Under the pieces are notes generated by a model, which was not told where the DNA came from, did not search any database, and saw nothing but the letters and a program-made list of their open reading frames with translations. DNA of 35,512 nt. Source: Abiotrophia sp965245735 (GTDB taxonomy: Bacteria > Bacillota > Bacilli > Lactobacillales > Aerococcaceae). Of this stretch, positions 17,135 through 24,684 are shown in pieces. The stretch spans positions 1 to 35,512 of the forward strand of contig CBDFAX010000022.1 in the NCBI GenBank assembly GCA_965245735.1, read 5' to 3'. The translations under genes and the position numbers were made by a program. Within the stretch, counting starts at the first letter, position 1, and every line of letters begins with the position of its first letter.

Positions 17135-19417
17135 TTAATTTTGTTTGCGGCGGAATAAAGCTACCACTGCGGAGGCAAACATCATCATGATTCCCATGAG
17201 GGATGTAACGTTTTGAGATTCACCTGTCTTAGGTAATTTCTTACCTTGGTCTTTCTTGCCAGGTTTCTTACCATTTTGACCTGGATCATTGCTTGATGAG
17301 CTTGATGAAGATTCTGAGCTTGATGATGATGAGCTTGATGATGATGACTCAGAGCTTGATGCTGTTGATGAAGCAGCATTTGATGCAGATGAAGATTCTG
17401 AGCTTGATGAGCTTGATGCCATTGAGCTTGATGATGAAGACTCAGAACTTGATGAGCTTGATGCTGCTGAACTTGATGATGAAGATTCTGAGCTTGATGA
17501 GCTTGATGCCATTGAGCTTGATGATGATGACTCAGAGCTTGATGAGCTTGATGCCGCTGAACTTGATGATGATGACTCAGAGCTTGATGAGCTTGACGCT
17601 GCTGAACTTGATGATGATGACTCAGAGCTTGATGAGCTTGATGCCGCTGAACTTGATGATGAAGATTCTGAGCTTGATGAGCTTGACGCTTCGGAGCTTG
17701 ATGATGAAGATTCTGAGCTTGATGATGAAGATTCTGAGCTTGATGAGCTTGACGCTTCTTCTTTAGTCCCAACTAAGATTACTTCATCTACTGGTTGAAC
17801 TGTGGTTTCGCGTTTCACTTCTTTTTCAGAACCAGCTACCATGCCATCCTTACCTTCTAGGTATTCATAGGTGATGGTTTCTTGACCTTTGACACCTTGA
17901 GTTTCAGTCTTAGTTTCGCCCTTAGCTAGAGTTGGGTCTTCTTTTCTAACGGTCTTGAAGTCCACTTCCTTAGTTTCAGTTCGCGTACGTTTTACTGGTT
18001 TTACCCCATGTAGAACAACACGTGCCACAGGTTGAGTGGTAACAGCATCACCAATCACTTTGCGTGTACCCGGGATTTCAACGCCGTCTTTGTCTGCATA
18101 CCATTCTTCAGTGATAGTACGAACCCCTGGTGTCCCTTCAGTCTCGATTTGAGTTTGACCTAGGTCTAATTGGTCGCTATCTTTGTTAACGATATCGAAA
18201 GCTACTGTTTCAGTGCGGACATTCTCACGGCGAGTACGTTCTGGCACTACAGGTTCTTCCTTAGTCCCTACTTCGATGATTTCATCAACTGCTGCCGTAA
18301 GGATTTCGGTGTTCTTCACTTGTTTGTCAGTTTGTACACCGTCAGTGAGGGTGATGGTATAGGTTACTTTCTTCTTACCTTTGACCCCTGGACGAACGGT
18401 GTTTTTAACGCCTTTAGCTAAGTTAGCATTTTGTTGAGTTTGAGTGCCGTATGGAATCTCGGACTCTTCTGAGATTTCTTGCGTCGTTACAACTGGGCGA
18501 GTCCCAACTAAGGTAACTTCTGCCACAGGCTCAACCGTTACTTCCGAGCTTACTAATTCTCTAGTCGCTTCTTCACGCTTGCCATTAATTACTTTGTAAC
18601 GATATGTTTTAGTAAGAACACCTTTCTTACCTTCGGTTTTGAGTTGTGTCTTACCCTTATCGAGTTGATCCGTTTCTTCGGTTTTCTTCTCGAATGGAAT
18701 ATCTTCGACTTCCTTGACATTCTCTGTCGTCACAACATCTCGAGTACCCACACGTTCAACTTGGTTAGTAGGTTCAACCGTACGTTTACGGCTCTTCTCT
18801 TTACGAGTATTAGCTTGACGAACGCCATCGCGGTATTCCACGGTGTAAGTGATGGTTAGGGTACCTTTCTTACCTGGCGTTACAACCTCTTTTTGGCCTT
18901 TGTCTAAGTTTGCATCTTGGACAACTTCATAGCCAAAATCGATATCCATGGTCTCAGTTTCTTCTCTTAATTCAACCTTAGGACCTTGTTGTGGGAATGG
19001 CTCAGGCAATGGAGTCTCCCCTAAGAGCTTGGCAACTTCTTTGTTATATAATTCAGTAAGACGTTGGAGCTCTTTCTTGTTCTTGATAGTTTTGTTGATG
19101 ATTGGGTTGAGTTTCTTTTGATTTTCTTCTTTAGAAGCATTTGCAAGTTCCTTAGCTGCCTCTACATCCCCATCTGATTCCTCTAAAGCCGTTTCGTATG
19201 CTTTTTTAATCGCATTAATAGCAGCCTCAGCCGCCATGATTGCACCTTGTTCTACTGCATCTGGCAATTCTTCATCGTCCGGCGCAGATTGATCTTCTTG
19301 CGCATAGACTGCTGGAGTTGCTTGGTGCTGAAGAACTTCGCTAACTGGGAATGATGCCGCGACTAAACCCGATAAGGCTACGACATTCAATAACTTTTTC
19401 TTCAAATCTTGGGTCAT
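17135..19417 (-). CDS. LPxTG-anchored surface protein with five G5-type repeats and a Ser-rich stalk
   Basis: This 760-residue wall-anchored protein has a signal peptide cleaved probably after AVYA (residue 39). Next come an acidic, helical region to about residue 150 and five tandem repeats of roughly 78 residues, each ending in a motif like VEPVAEVTLVGTR or VQPVDEVILVGTK. These are G5-type domains, as found in staphylococcal Aap/SasG and streptococcal zinc proteases. Residues 552-711 are almost purely Ser with Glu and Ala. The end has LPKTG (728-732), a hydrophobic helix and RRKQN, so sortase anchoring is expected. G5 domains are linked to cell-cell adhesion and biofilm, which is the likely role here; the ligand is unknown. 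The ATG has GGAGA 8 nt upstream. It is 148 bp upstream of the giant adhesin gene and may be co-transcribed with it. Confidence 0.93.
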   Translation of the reverse strand: MTQDLKKKLLNVVALSGLVAASFPVSEVLQHQATPAVYAQEDQSAPDDEELPDAVEQGAIMAAEAAINAIKKAYETALEESDGDVEAAKELANASKEENQKKLNPIINKTIKNKKELQRLTELYNKEVAKLLGETPLPEPFPQQGPKVELREETETMDIDFGYEVVQDANLDKGQKEVVTPGKKGTLTITYTVEYRDGVRQANTRKEKSRKRTVEPTNQVERVGTRDVVTTENVKEVEDIPFEKKTEETDQLDKGKTQLKTEGKKGVLTKTYRYKVINGKREEATRELVSSEVTVEPVAEVTLVGTRPVVTTQEISEESEIPYGTQTQQNANLAKGVKNTVRPGVKGKKKVTYTITLTDGVQTDKQVKNTEILTAAVDEIIEVGTKEEPVVPERTRRENVRTETVAFDIVNKDSDQLDLGQTQIETEGTPGVRTITEEWYADKDGVEIPGTRKVIGDAVTTQPVARVVLHGVKPVKRTRTETKEVDFKTVRKEDPTLAKGETKTETQGVKGQETITYEYLEGKDGMVAGSEKEVKRETTVQPVDEVILVGTKEEASSSSSSESSSSSSESSSSSSEASSSSSSESSSSSSAASSSSSSESSSSSSAASSSSSSESSSSSSAASSSSSSESSSSSSMASSSSSSESSSSSSAASSSSSSESSSSSSMASSSSSSESSSASNAASSTASSSESSSSSSSSSSSESSSSSSSNDPGQNGKKPGKKDQGKKLPKTGESQNVTSLMGIMMMFASAVVALFRRKQN
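17285..17760 (-). repeat. 45-bp Ser-rich tandem repeats
   Basis: The coding strand repeats a 15-codon unit of six Ser, Glu, six Ser and two small residues (usually Ala-Ala or Met-Ala), built from TCA, TCT and AGC codons. About eight regular units are followed by less regular ones near the wall anchor. The unit size is a multiple of three, so copy-number change keeps the frame. The product is a flexible stalk that could be O-glycosylated. Confidence 0.9.
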
Positions 19418-20384
19418 TGTGTATCTCTCCTGACTTGTAAAATTGTATTTCCTTCTATTGAATAGAGAACTTTGACAAGTATCTCCCGGCTATAGTGCCT
19501 GGCGACGCTTGCCGCCCATTTGAACCGCGAACGCCGAATCACGTTTCAAACGGTCTTGATCATAATAAACAGATTGCTTAGCTTGCGCTAACCTAAACGA
19601 TAACTCGCCCCCCTATTATTGTTTCAGTGCTCGCCATGCTCAGCATGGTCTACTTATTATTACGCAGCTTAGGTCCCCCTATACGGCTTTGCCGCTACGC
19701 TACTGCCAATGAATCCCTATCCAATGCTCAATTGCTTGTGTCGGATTTGGCCGGAGCAAGATCCGCAATTTCAAAAAAATAATTTTTTGAGCTCTTTTAA
19801 GCATAGATTTGCATTATTAGCTATCCCCTATTTTACCACACAGGGCAAGGATTGTATACATTCTAAGTTGTCTAAATCACAGATTTTTTACGATTTTCTT
19901 ACGTTTTTGCTCACTTTGATCCCGTTACCATAAAAATTCTCTAAATTCATCCGCTCTCGTCTTCTTGTTTTTCGTTTATATTTATAATGATTATTCTTTG
20001 CATCCTTTCATGAAAATTCGCTTTTGCCACACTTGTGTTACAATATTGAAATATATAATCGAAAAATCCTACCTTATTCATCTTTTTTTCAAGACAGCTC
20101 CACATTTTAGCCTTTACGTTCATGCTTTTTAGCTTAAGAATCGTTCGTATCTTTTATCCACCTGTCACTTAGCTGTTACAGTCTGTTTGTCTGTTCTAAG
20201 TCATACTTATCATATAATGCACTAAATTTCTAAACAATGCGCGACTCTTGTCGTCTAGCTTATGACTAGACAATTTATACTTTATTGCTTCCAACCCTAT
20301 GGAGCCTTGTGTTTTATTACATATAATAAGTCTCTGAATCATCCTAAATAGCTTGGCTCCCTTAACGGCTGGGCTTATATAGCC
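19418..20384. other. Gene-free region of about 1 kb upstream of the G5 adhesin
   Basis: No convincing gene is present. From about 19,500 to 19,760 the DNA is more GC-rich and dense in hairpins: GGCG/CGCC near 19,501-19,516, CGTTT/AAACG near 19,542, TTAGC-GCAA-GCTAA at 19,578-19,591 on the minus strand, CCATG/CATGG near 19,634-19,648 and TACGGC/GCCGcTA near 19,682-19,697. From 19,800 to 20,384 it is AT-rich, with a hairpin near 20,248-20,272 (TTGTC-TCTAG paired with CTAGA-CAA). An odd palindrome, TCTATT-G-AATAGA, lies at 19,454-19,466. A 40-codon open stretch (19,490-19,612, minus) has no usable start. Confidence 0.6.
19830..19858 (-). promoter_or_regulatory. Candidate promoter driving the G5 adhesin with a leader of about 400 nt
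   Basis: TAAAAT (19835-19830) with a TGG extension lies 17 nt from TATACA (19858-19853, four of six matches to TTGACA). If used, transcription would cross the whole hairpin-rich stretch before the start codon at 19417. No stronger promoter is evident closer to the gene. Confidence 0.4.
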
Positions 20385-20416
20385 AAAAAAGAGACCAGGA
20401 GCAAGTCCCAGTCTCT
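20385..20416 (-). terminator. Rho-independent terminator of the sugar ABC operon
   Basis: On the minus strand AGAGACTGGGA pairs fully (with two G-U pairs) with TCCTGGTCTCT around a 5-nt loop, followed by TTTTTT. It lies 38 nt after the binding-protein stop codon and marks the end of the four-gene operon. Confidence 0.92.
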
Positions 20417-20453
20417 CATTTGACTTATTTACTTATTGCATTGATCAGGCTGA

Positions 20454-21728
20454 TTATAGGTGTAAGTAGCCCTTGATTAGATCTTCTAACTTCTTCATTT
20501 CAGTCTTGATGTCCGCATCGTTAACGACGATGTTTTCCAAGGCTAATTCTGAATCAGAGAAGACTTTAGCAGAACCTTCATAGATTGGAGCCGTAAAGCC
20601 GTACTCTAATTCGTCAGTTGCTGCCTTAACAAGTGGGTTTTCTTTGACATAGTTAGTCCAGATTTCTGAGCTAGTCCCAGACTTAGTGATAGGTAGGTAA
20701 CCAGTCTTAGATGCCCAAGTTGCAGTGTTCTCCGCCTTGAGGAGGAAGGACATGAAGGCTACAGCCCCTGCTTTTTCTTCATCAGAAGCATCTTCGAAGA
20801 CCCCTAAGTCGTTCCCTGCTAAGAGGGTCATTTGCTTGCCTTGACCGAAAGTTGGAACTGGCGCAGTGGTAATGTTGATACCTGATTCTTGCACACCCTT
20901 GACTACGTAAGGTAAGCCCGCAGATGAGCCAATGTAGATTGCAGAACCGCCAGCGGCGAATGGACCTGACATGTACTTGTCTTCACCGGCCAAACGTGCT
21001 GAACCGTCTTTGACCATGTCTTTGATAAATTGGATAGGTTCGATGGCTTTGTCAGAAGTGAGGTCTACCGTCTTCAAGTCGTCAGAAACCCAAGTTGCGC
21101 CGTTTTGGCGAGCCATGGTTTCCACTTCGATAGACAGACCATTTTCCAAGCCTAAGGCTGGCTTATCAATGCCTTTTTCTTTGAGGGCAGCTGCTAATTC
21201 TTTGACTTCAGCCCAAGTCTTAGGCACTTCTTTACCTGCTTCTTTGAGCATATCTTGGTTGACGAACATGAGACGCACAGATTTAGCGAATGGAATCGCA
21301 TAAACTTTGTCTTCAACGGTTACGCCCTTCAAGAAACCTGGGTAGATGTCCTTCTTAAGTTCTTCAGTGAAGCCATTGTCAGCAGTTAAGAACTCATCTA
21401 ATGGAGCTAAGAGGCCTTCTGACTTGAAACCAGAGAAGCTAGAGGCAGTTAATTGGGTCATGGTTGGTAGGTCGCCAGAAGCAGCCGCTGCCATTACCCC
21501 TTGTTGTAGGGCTTTGTAGTTCCCTTGGCTAGTTTCTTCAACTTCATACTTATCTTGAGATTCGTTAAAGGCCTTAACGAGTCGGGTTAATTCCTCAGCG
21601 TGAGGACCGTTCATTGCATGCCAGAAAGTTACTTTAACCTTGTCAGCAGCGTGAGCAGATGGTGCGTAAGCACTGAATGCTAAGACTACTGAGAGTAATA
21701 ATGCGAAAAGCACTTTGATTTTTTTCAC
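20454..21728 (-). CDS. ABC importer extracellular substrate-binding protein (UgpB-like, CUT1 family)
   Basis: This 424-residue solute-binding protein captures the substrate outside the membrane and passes it to the two permeases encoded upstream. After the signal peptide comes a family-1 binding-protein fold, with VTFWHAMNGPHAEELTRLV at its start and later the segment KVYAIPFAKSVRLMFVN. These features resemble glycerol-3-phosphate and oligosaccharide binders (UgpB group). The exact substrate cannot be read from sequence. Unusually, the signal peptide ends AHA-AD with no cysteine, so there is no lipobox and cleavage by signal peptidase I is predicted. The start is a GTG with GGAGG 9 nt upstream. 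It is the last gene of the operon, 42 nt after the permease. Confidence 0.9.
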   Translation of the reverse strand: MKKIKVLFALLLSVVLAFSAYAPSAHAADKVKVTFWHAMNGPHAEELTRLVKAFNESQDKYEVEETSQGNYKALQQGVMAAAASGDLPTMTQLTASSFSGFKSEGLLAPLDEFLTADNGFTEELKKDIYPGFLKGVTVEDKVYAIPFAKSVRLMFVNQDMLKEAGKEVPKTWAEVKELAAALKEKGIDKPALGLENGLSIEVETMARQNGATWVSDDLKTVDLTSDKAIEPIQFIKDMVKDGSARLAGEDKYMSGPFAAGGSAIYIGSSAGLPYVVKGVQESGINITTAPVPTFGQGKQMTLLAGNDLGVFEDASDEEKAGAVAFMSFLLKAENTATWASKTGYLPITKSGTSSEIWTNYVKENPLVKAATDELEYGFTAPIYEGSAKVFSDSELALENIVVNDADIKTEMKKLEDLIKGYLHL

Positions 21729-21770
21729 TAGATGTTACCTCCAAATAGTTAATAGGAAAGCATTGAGGGG

Positions 21771-22601
21771 CTAGCCCTTCAAGCCAGAACGTGAAATACC
21801 TTGAATAATGTATTTCTGCAACAATAAGTAAATAATCACCATTGGCAAGATTACCAGGGTCGACGCCGCCATCAAGAGTTCGAATTGGGTGCCGGCTTCA
21901 GTGGTAAAGGCTTGGAGTCCAACAGGTAAAGTCCGTAAGTCAGGTGCCGAGTTGGTTACGATCATTGGCCAGAGGAAGGAGTTCCATGAACCGATGACCT
22001 TGAGAATCATCACGGCGATAATGGACGATTTAGACAGTGGCACAACCATTTCCCAGAGGAATTGCCAGTCGCTGGCGCCATCCGTCTTGGCAGCATAGTA
22101 GAGCTCGTCTGGAATCGTCTGAATGTTTTGCTTCAAGGTGAAAACCGAGAAGACAGATGCGAACCAAGGAATAATCAAGGCCCAGTAGGTGTTGACTAAT
22201 TTCCAACTTGACAAGGTTACGAAATTTGGAATGGTCATCAATTCCCCTGGCACCATCATGGTTGCCAATAAGAGTAGGAAGAGGATGTCTTTACCCCAGA
22301 ATTTGAGCTTAGCGAAGGCATAAGCTGCTAGGATTGAGGTGAAGAGTTCCCCTGCGGTCGTCACAGTAGTGACAAAGACCGAGTTAAGGAAGTAACGGCC
22401 GAATGGGGCTTTCTCTAGGGCTTGGCCATAGTTAGAGAAGAGCCAGTTCCGTGGTAGCCAAGTTGGCGGTACGGAGATTGCTTCGGGCCCTGACTTCAAA
22501 CTGGTCGCCACCATCCAGTAGAATGGCAGGATCATGACCAGCGCGCCCAAGGTCAAGATGACATAGAGCAGAATGGTTTGAATTCGTTTTGTGCGTGCCA
22601 T
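21771..22601 (-). CDS. ABC sugar importer permease, MalG/UgpE type
   Basis: This 276-residue inner permease subunit has about six membrane segments; the first is at residues 9-32 (TILLYVILTLGALVMILPFY). The cytoplasmic coupling loop (EAA motif) reads YYAAKTDGASDWQFLWEMVVP and contacts the ATPase. It pairs with the other permease to form the channel for a carbohydrate or glycerol-phosphate substrate. The ATG follows the upstream permease stop codon by 3 nt, with GGGGAGG 7 nt before it, so the two subunits are probably made in equal amounts. Confidence 0.93.
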   Translation of the reverse strand: MARTKRIQTILLYVILTLGALVMILPFYWMVATSLKSGPEAISVPPTWLPRNWLFSNYGQALEKAPFGRYFLNSVFVTTVTTAGELFTSILAAYAFAKLKFWGKDILFLLLLATMMVPGELMTIPNFVTLSSWKLVNTYWALIIPWFASVFSVFTLKQNIQTIPDELYYAAKTDGASDWQFLWEMVVPLSKSSIIAVMILKVIGSWNSFLWPMIVTNSAPDLRTLPVGLQAFTTEAGTQFELLMAASTLVILPMVIIYLLLQKYIIQGISRSGLKG

Positions 22602-22604
22602 TTC

Positions 22605-23510
22605 TTAACCTCCCCGCTTCTCGAAGTATTTGTTGCCCATGTTCTGGAAGACGGTAATAATAAGGACAATGGCGAAGAGGATAATCCCGGTCGCAGCTGC
22701 CATCCCGTAGTTATATTGAACATAGAACTGATCGAAGAGATAGTAGACAACCGTCATGGCTGAACCACCTGGTCCAGGGCGTCCATTGAAGAGGGCGAAG
22801 ACTTCATCGAAGACCTTGAAACCATTGATAATGCCGACCGTTGACAAGAGGAAGAGGGTTGGTCGTAAGAGCGGCAAGGTAATATTGGTGAATCTCTTCC
22901 AAGCATTGGCTCCATCAACTTGAGCTGCCTTGTAGTAGGTCTCGTTGATGTTACCCAAGCCGACCAAGGTCAGCAGGATATTGAAGCCCAGGCTCTTCCA
23001 GATGGCCATGATAATGACGGCCGTCATGGCTGTCTTAGGATCATTGAGCCAGTTGATACGGTCAATCCCTACTAAACCTAAGAGGTAGTTGAGTAGCCCG
23101 TAATCTGAGTGATAGAGCCAAGACCAGACTACGGAGATGGCCACCGTTGAGGTAACGAATGGCAAGAAGTAGGCGGTTCGGAAGAGGCCTTTGAGGACTG
23201 GAATCTGATTGAGTAAGACCGCAACCGTTACGGAAATTGTGATGGAACAGAGTACCACCCAGAAAACGTAGGTTGCCGTATTTTGTAGCGCTAAGTAGAA
23301 CTTAGGATCTGCCAGAATCTTCTGGAAGTTATCCAGAGACCAGACCACTGGCTTGTTCTTAGTAATATTCCGCAACTTGTAGTTTTCATAGAAACTCATC
23401 ATGAAGGAGCGGATAATCGGAATAATGGTGAAGGTTGTCATGAACACCAAGGCCGGCGCTAGATAGAGTAGGGCCTGGAGGCTACTCTTGAGAGTAGGTT
23501 TGCGGTTCAT
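22605..23510 (-). CDS. ABC sugar importer permease, MalF/UgpA type
   Basis: This 301-residue membrane subunit has a first segment at about residues 12-33 and about six spans in all. The EAA coupling motif is YYKAAQVDGANAWKRFTNITLP. It forms a heterodimer with the neighbouring MalG-type permease. Its ATG follows the ATPase stop codon directly (TAGATG, no gap), with GAGGG inside the end of the ATPase gene as the ribosome binding site. This tight packing implies translational coupling. Confidence 0.93.
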   Translation of the reverse strand: MNRKPTLKSSLQALLYLAPALVFMTTFTIIPIIRSFMMSFYENYKLRNITKNKPVVWSLDNFQKILADPKFYLALQNTATYVFWVVLCSITISVTVAVLLNQIPVLKGLFRTAYFLPFVTSTVAISVVWSWLYHSDYGLLNYLLGLVGIDRINWLNDPKTAMTAVIIMAIWKSLGFNILLTLVGLGNINETYYKAAQVDGANAWKRFTNITLPLLRPTLFLLSTVGIINGFKVFDEVFALFNGRPGPGGSAMTVVYYLFDQFYVQYNYGMAAATGIILFAIVLIITVFQNMGNKYFEKRGG

Positions 23511-24551
23511 CTAGCCCTCACGCTCGCTTTCTGACAGAATGCGACGTTGGTCTTCTTGGAAGAAGAGTAGGCGTTCAGCAGGCACTTGCAAGTATACTTC
23601 TTGGCCTACTTCTAAATCGCCGTCTAAGTTGGAAACGACGAAGCGTTCGCCTTCCCATTCCAAGTGAACGGTAATATCCTTACCTACTGCTTCCACACGG
23701 ACTACTTTCCCGCGGACTAAGTAGTTATCGGCTGTCCCAGGACGGAAGTGCTCGGAACGGACCCCGATAGTTGCCCAGTTCAATTCTGAGAAGGCACTGT
23801 TAGGGTTAAGAGCTGCAGAGCTCTTAGCAAAGGTGTTGATGATTGGTGACCCGATGAAGCGAGCCACGAAGAGGTTGCTAGGTGTTTGGTAGAGGCTGAC
23901 TGGGTCCGCTACTTGTTGAATCTCGCCTTTTTCCAAGACCATGACACTGTCCGCGATAGACAAAGCTTCTTCTTGGTCGTGGGTAACGAAGACAGTGGTA
24001 ACCCCTGTCTCTTGTTGGATACGGCGAATTTCTTCACGCATCTCAATCCGGAGGCGAGCGTCTAAGTTAGATAAAGGCTCGTCCATAAGTAGGATGGAAG
24101 GTGATTTAGCCATAGCCCGGCTGATGGCCACCCGTTGCTGTTGTCCCCCTGACAACTGGCGTGGGTACTTATCTAGTTGGTCTTGAATTTGCGTTAATTT
24201 TGCCATTTCGATGGCACGTTCGCGGCGCTCAGCTTTTGGCATTTTTTCCATTTTGAGCGGGAACATGATGTTTTCCAAGACCGTCAAGTGCGGATAGAGG
24301 GCGTAGGATTGGAAGACCAAGCCTACCCGACGCTTAACTGGGTCTAATTTAGTTACATCTTTATCGTCGAAGAAAATCTTACCTGATGTTGCGTTCAGTA
24401 ACCCTGAAATTAAGTATAATGTTGTAGATTTACCACAGCCAGAAGGTCCTAAGAAGGAAATAAGTTGCTGGCTAGGCAATGTAAAATTAATCCGGTCCAA
24501 AACAGTCTTCTGTTCGAACTGCATGGTCACGTCTTCAAATCTAACTTGCAC
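23511..24551 (-). CDS. ABC sugar importer ATPase (UgpC/MsmK/MalK type)
   Basis: This 346-residue ATPase powers the CUT1 importer. It shows Walker A GPSGCGKST (35-43), signature LSGGQQQR, Walker B ILLMDEP, D-loop SNLD and switch His in VTHDQEEAL. The C-terminal 110 residues or so form the TOBE/regulatory domain. The GTG at 24551 is chosen over the ATG at 24566, because the GAGGAG ribosome binding site overlaps that ATG and stands 7 nt before the GTG. Having a dedicated ATPase in the operon differs from many streptococci, where one MsmK serves several importers. It is the first gene after the promoter. Confidence 0.93.
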   Translation of the reverse strand: MQVRFEDVTMQFEQKTVLDRINFTLPSQQLISFLGPSGCGKSTTLYLISGLLNATSGKIFFDDKDVTKLDPVKRRVGLVFQSYALYPHLTVLENIMFPLKMEKMPKAERRERAIEMAKLTQIQDQLDKYPRQLSGGQQQRVAISRAMAKSPSILLMDEPLSNLDARLRIEMREEIRRIQQETGVTTVFVTHDQEEALSIADSVMVLEKGEIQQVADPVSLYQTPSNLFVARFIGSPIINTFAKSSAALNPNSAFSELNWATIGVRSEHFRPGTADNYLVRGKVVRVEAVGKDITVHLEWEGERFVVSNLDGDLEVGQEVYLQVPAERLLFFQEDQRRILSESEREG

Positions 24552-24593
24552 GTTGATTCTCCTCATTTTTTATCAGTCTTAATAAGTGCTAGG

Positions 24594-24606
24594 GAGCTTA
24601 TAGCTC
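24594..24606. promoter_or_regulatory. Palindrome at the transcription start of the ABC operon
   Basis: GAGCT-TAT-AGCTC is flanked by GCTA/TAGC arms and lies just downstream of the -10 box, over the predicted start of transcription. It could be a repressor operator or the first hairpin of the leader. No catabolite-response consensus is evident here. Confidence 0.45.
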
Positions 24607-24614
24607 TAGCGTAA

Positions 24615-24623
24615 ATTATAGCA
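24615..24623 (-). promoter_or_regulatory. Promoter of the sugar ABC operon
   Basis: The sequence TGCTATAAT gives a perfect -10 with the TG extension. The -35 position is poor, so the extended -10 would carry recognition. The leader to the GTG at 24551 is about 55 nt. Confidence 0.65.
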
Positions 24624-24684
24624 TAAATCGCATCATATTTCCCTCAATTTCTGCGTTTTTCATGCTATTCTAATAAAAGCTTTT

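Noticed and set aside
17289..17798. Open plus-strand frames opposite the Ser-rich repeat (Asp-Glu-Leu and Met-Leu-Ser repeats) and a His-Gln-rich minus frame
   Set aside because: They arise from the simple 45-bp repeat, which has few stop codons in any frame. They lack ribosome binding sites, and the Ser frame belongs to a complete LPxTG protein.
19490..19830. tmRNA, RNase P RNA, T-box or c-di-AMP riboswitch
   Set aside because: None of the conserved core sequences of these RNAs could be found on either strand.
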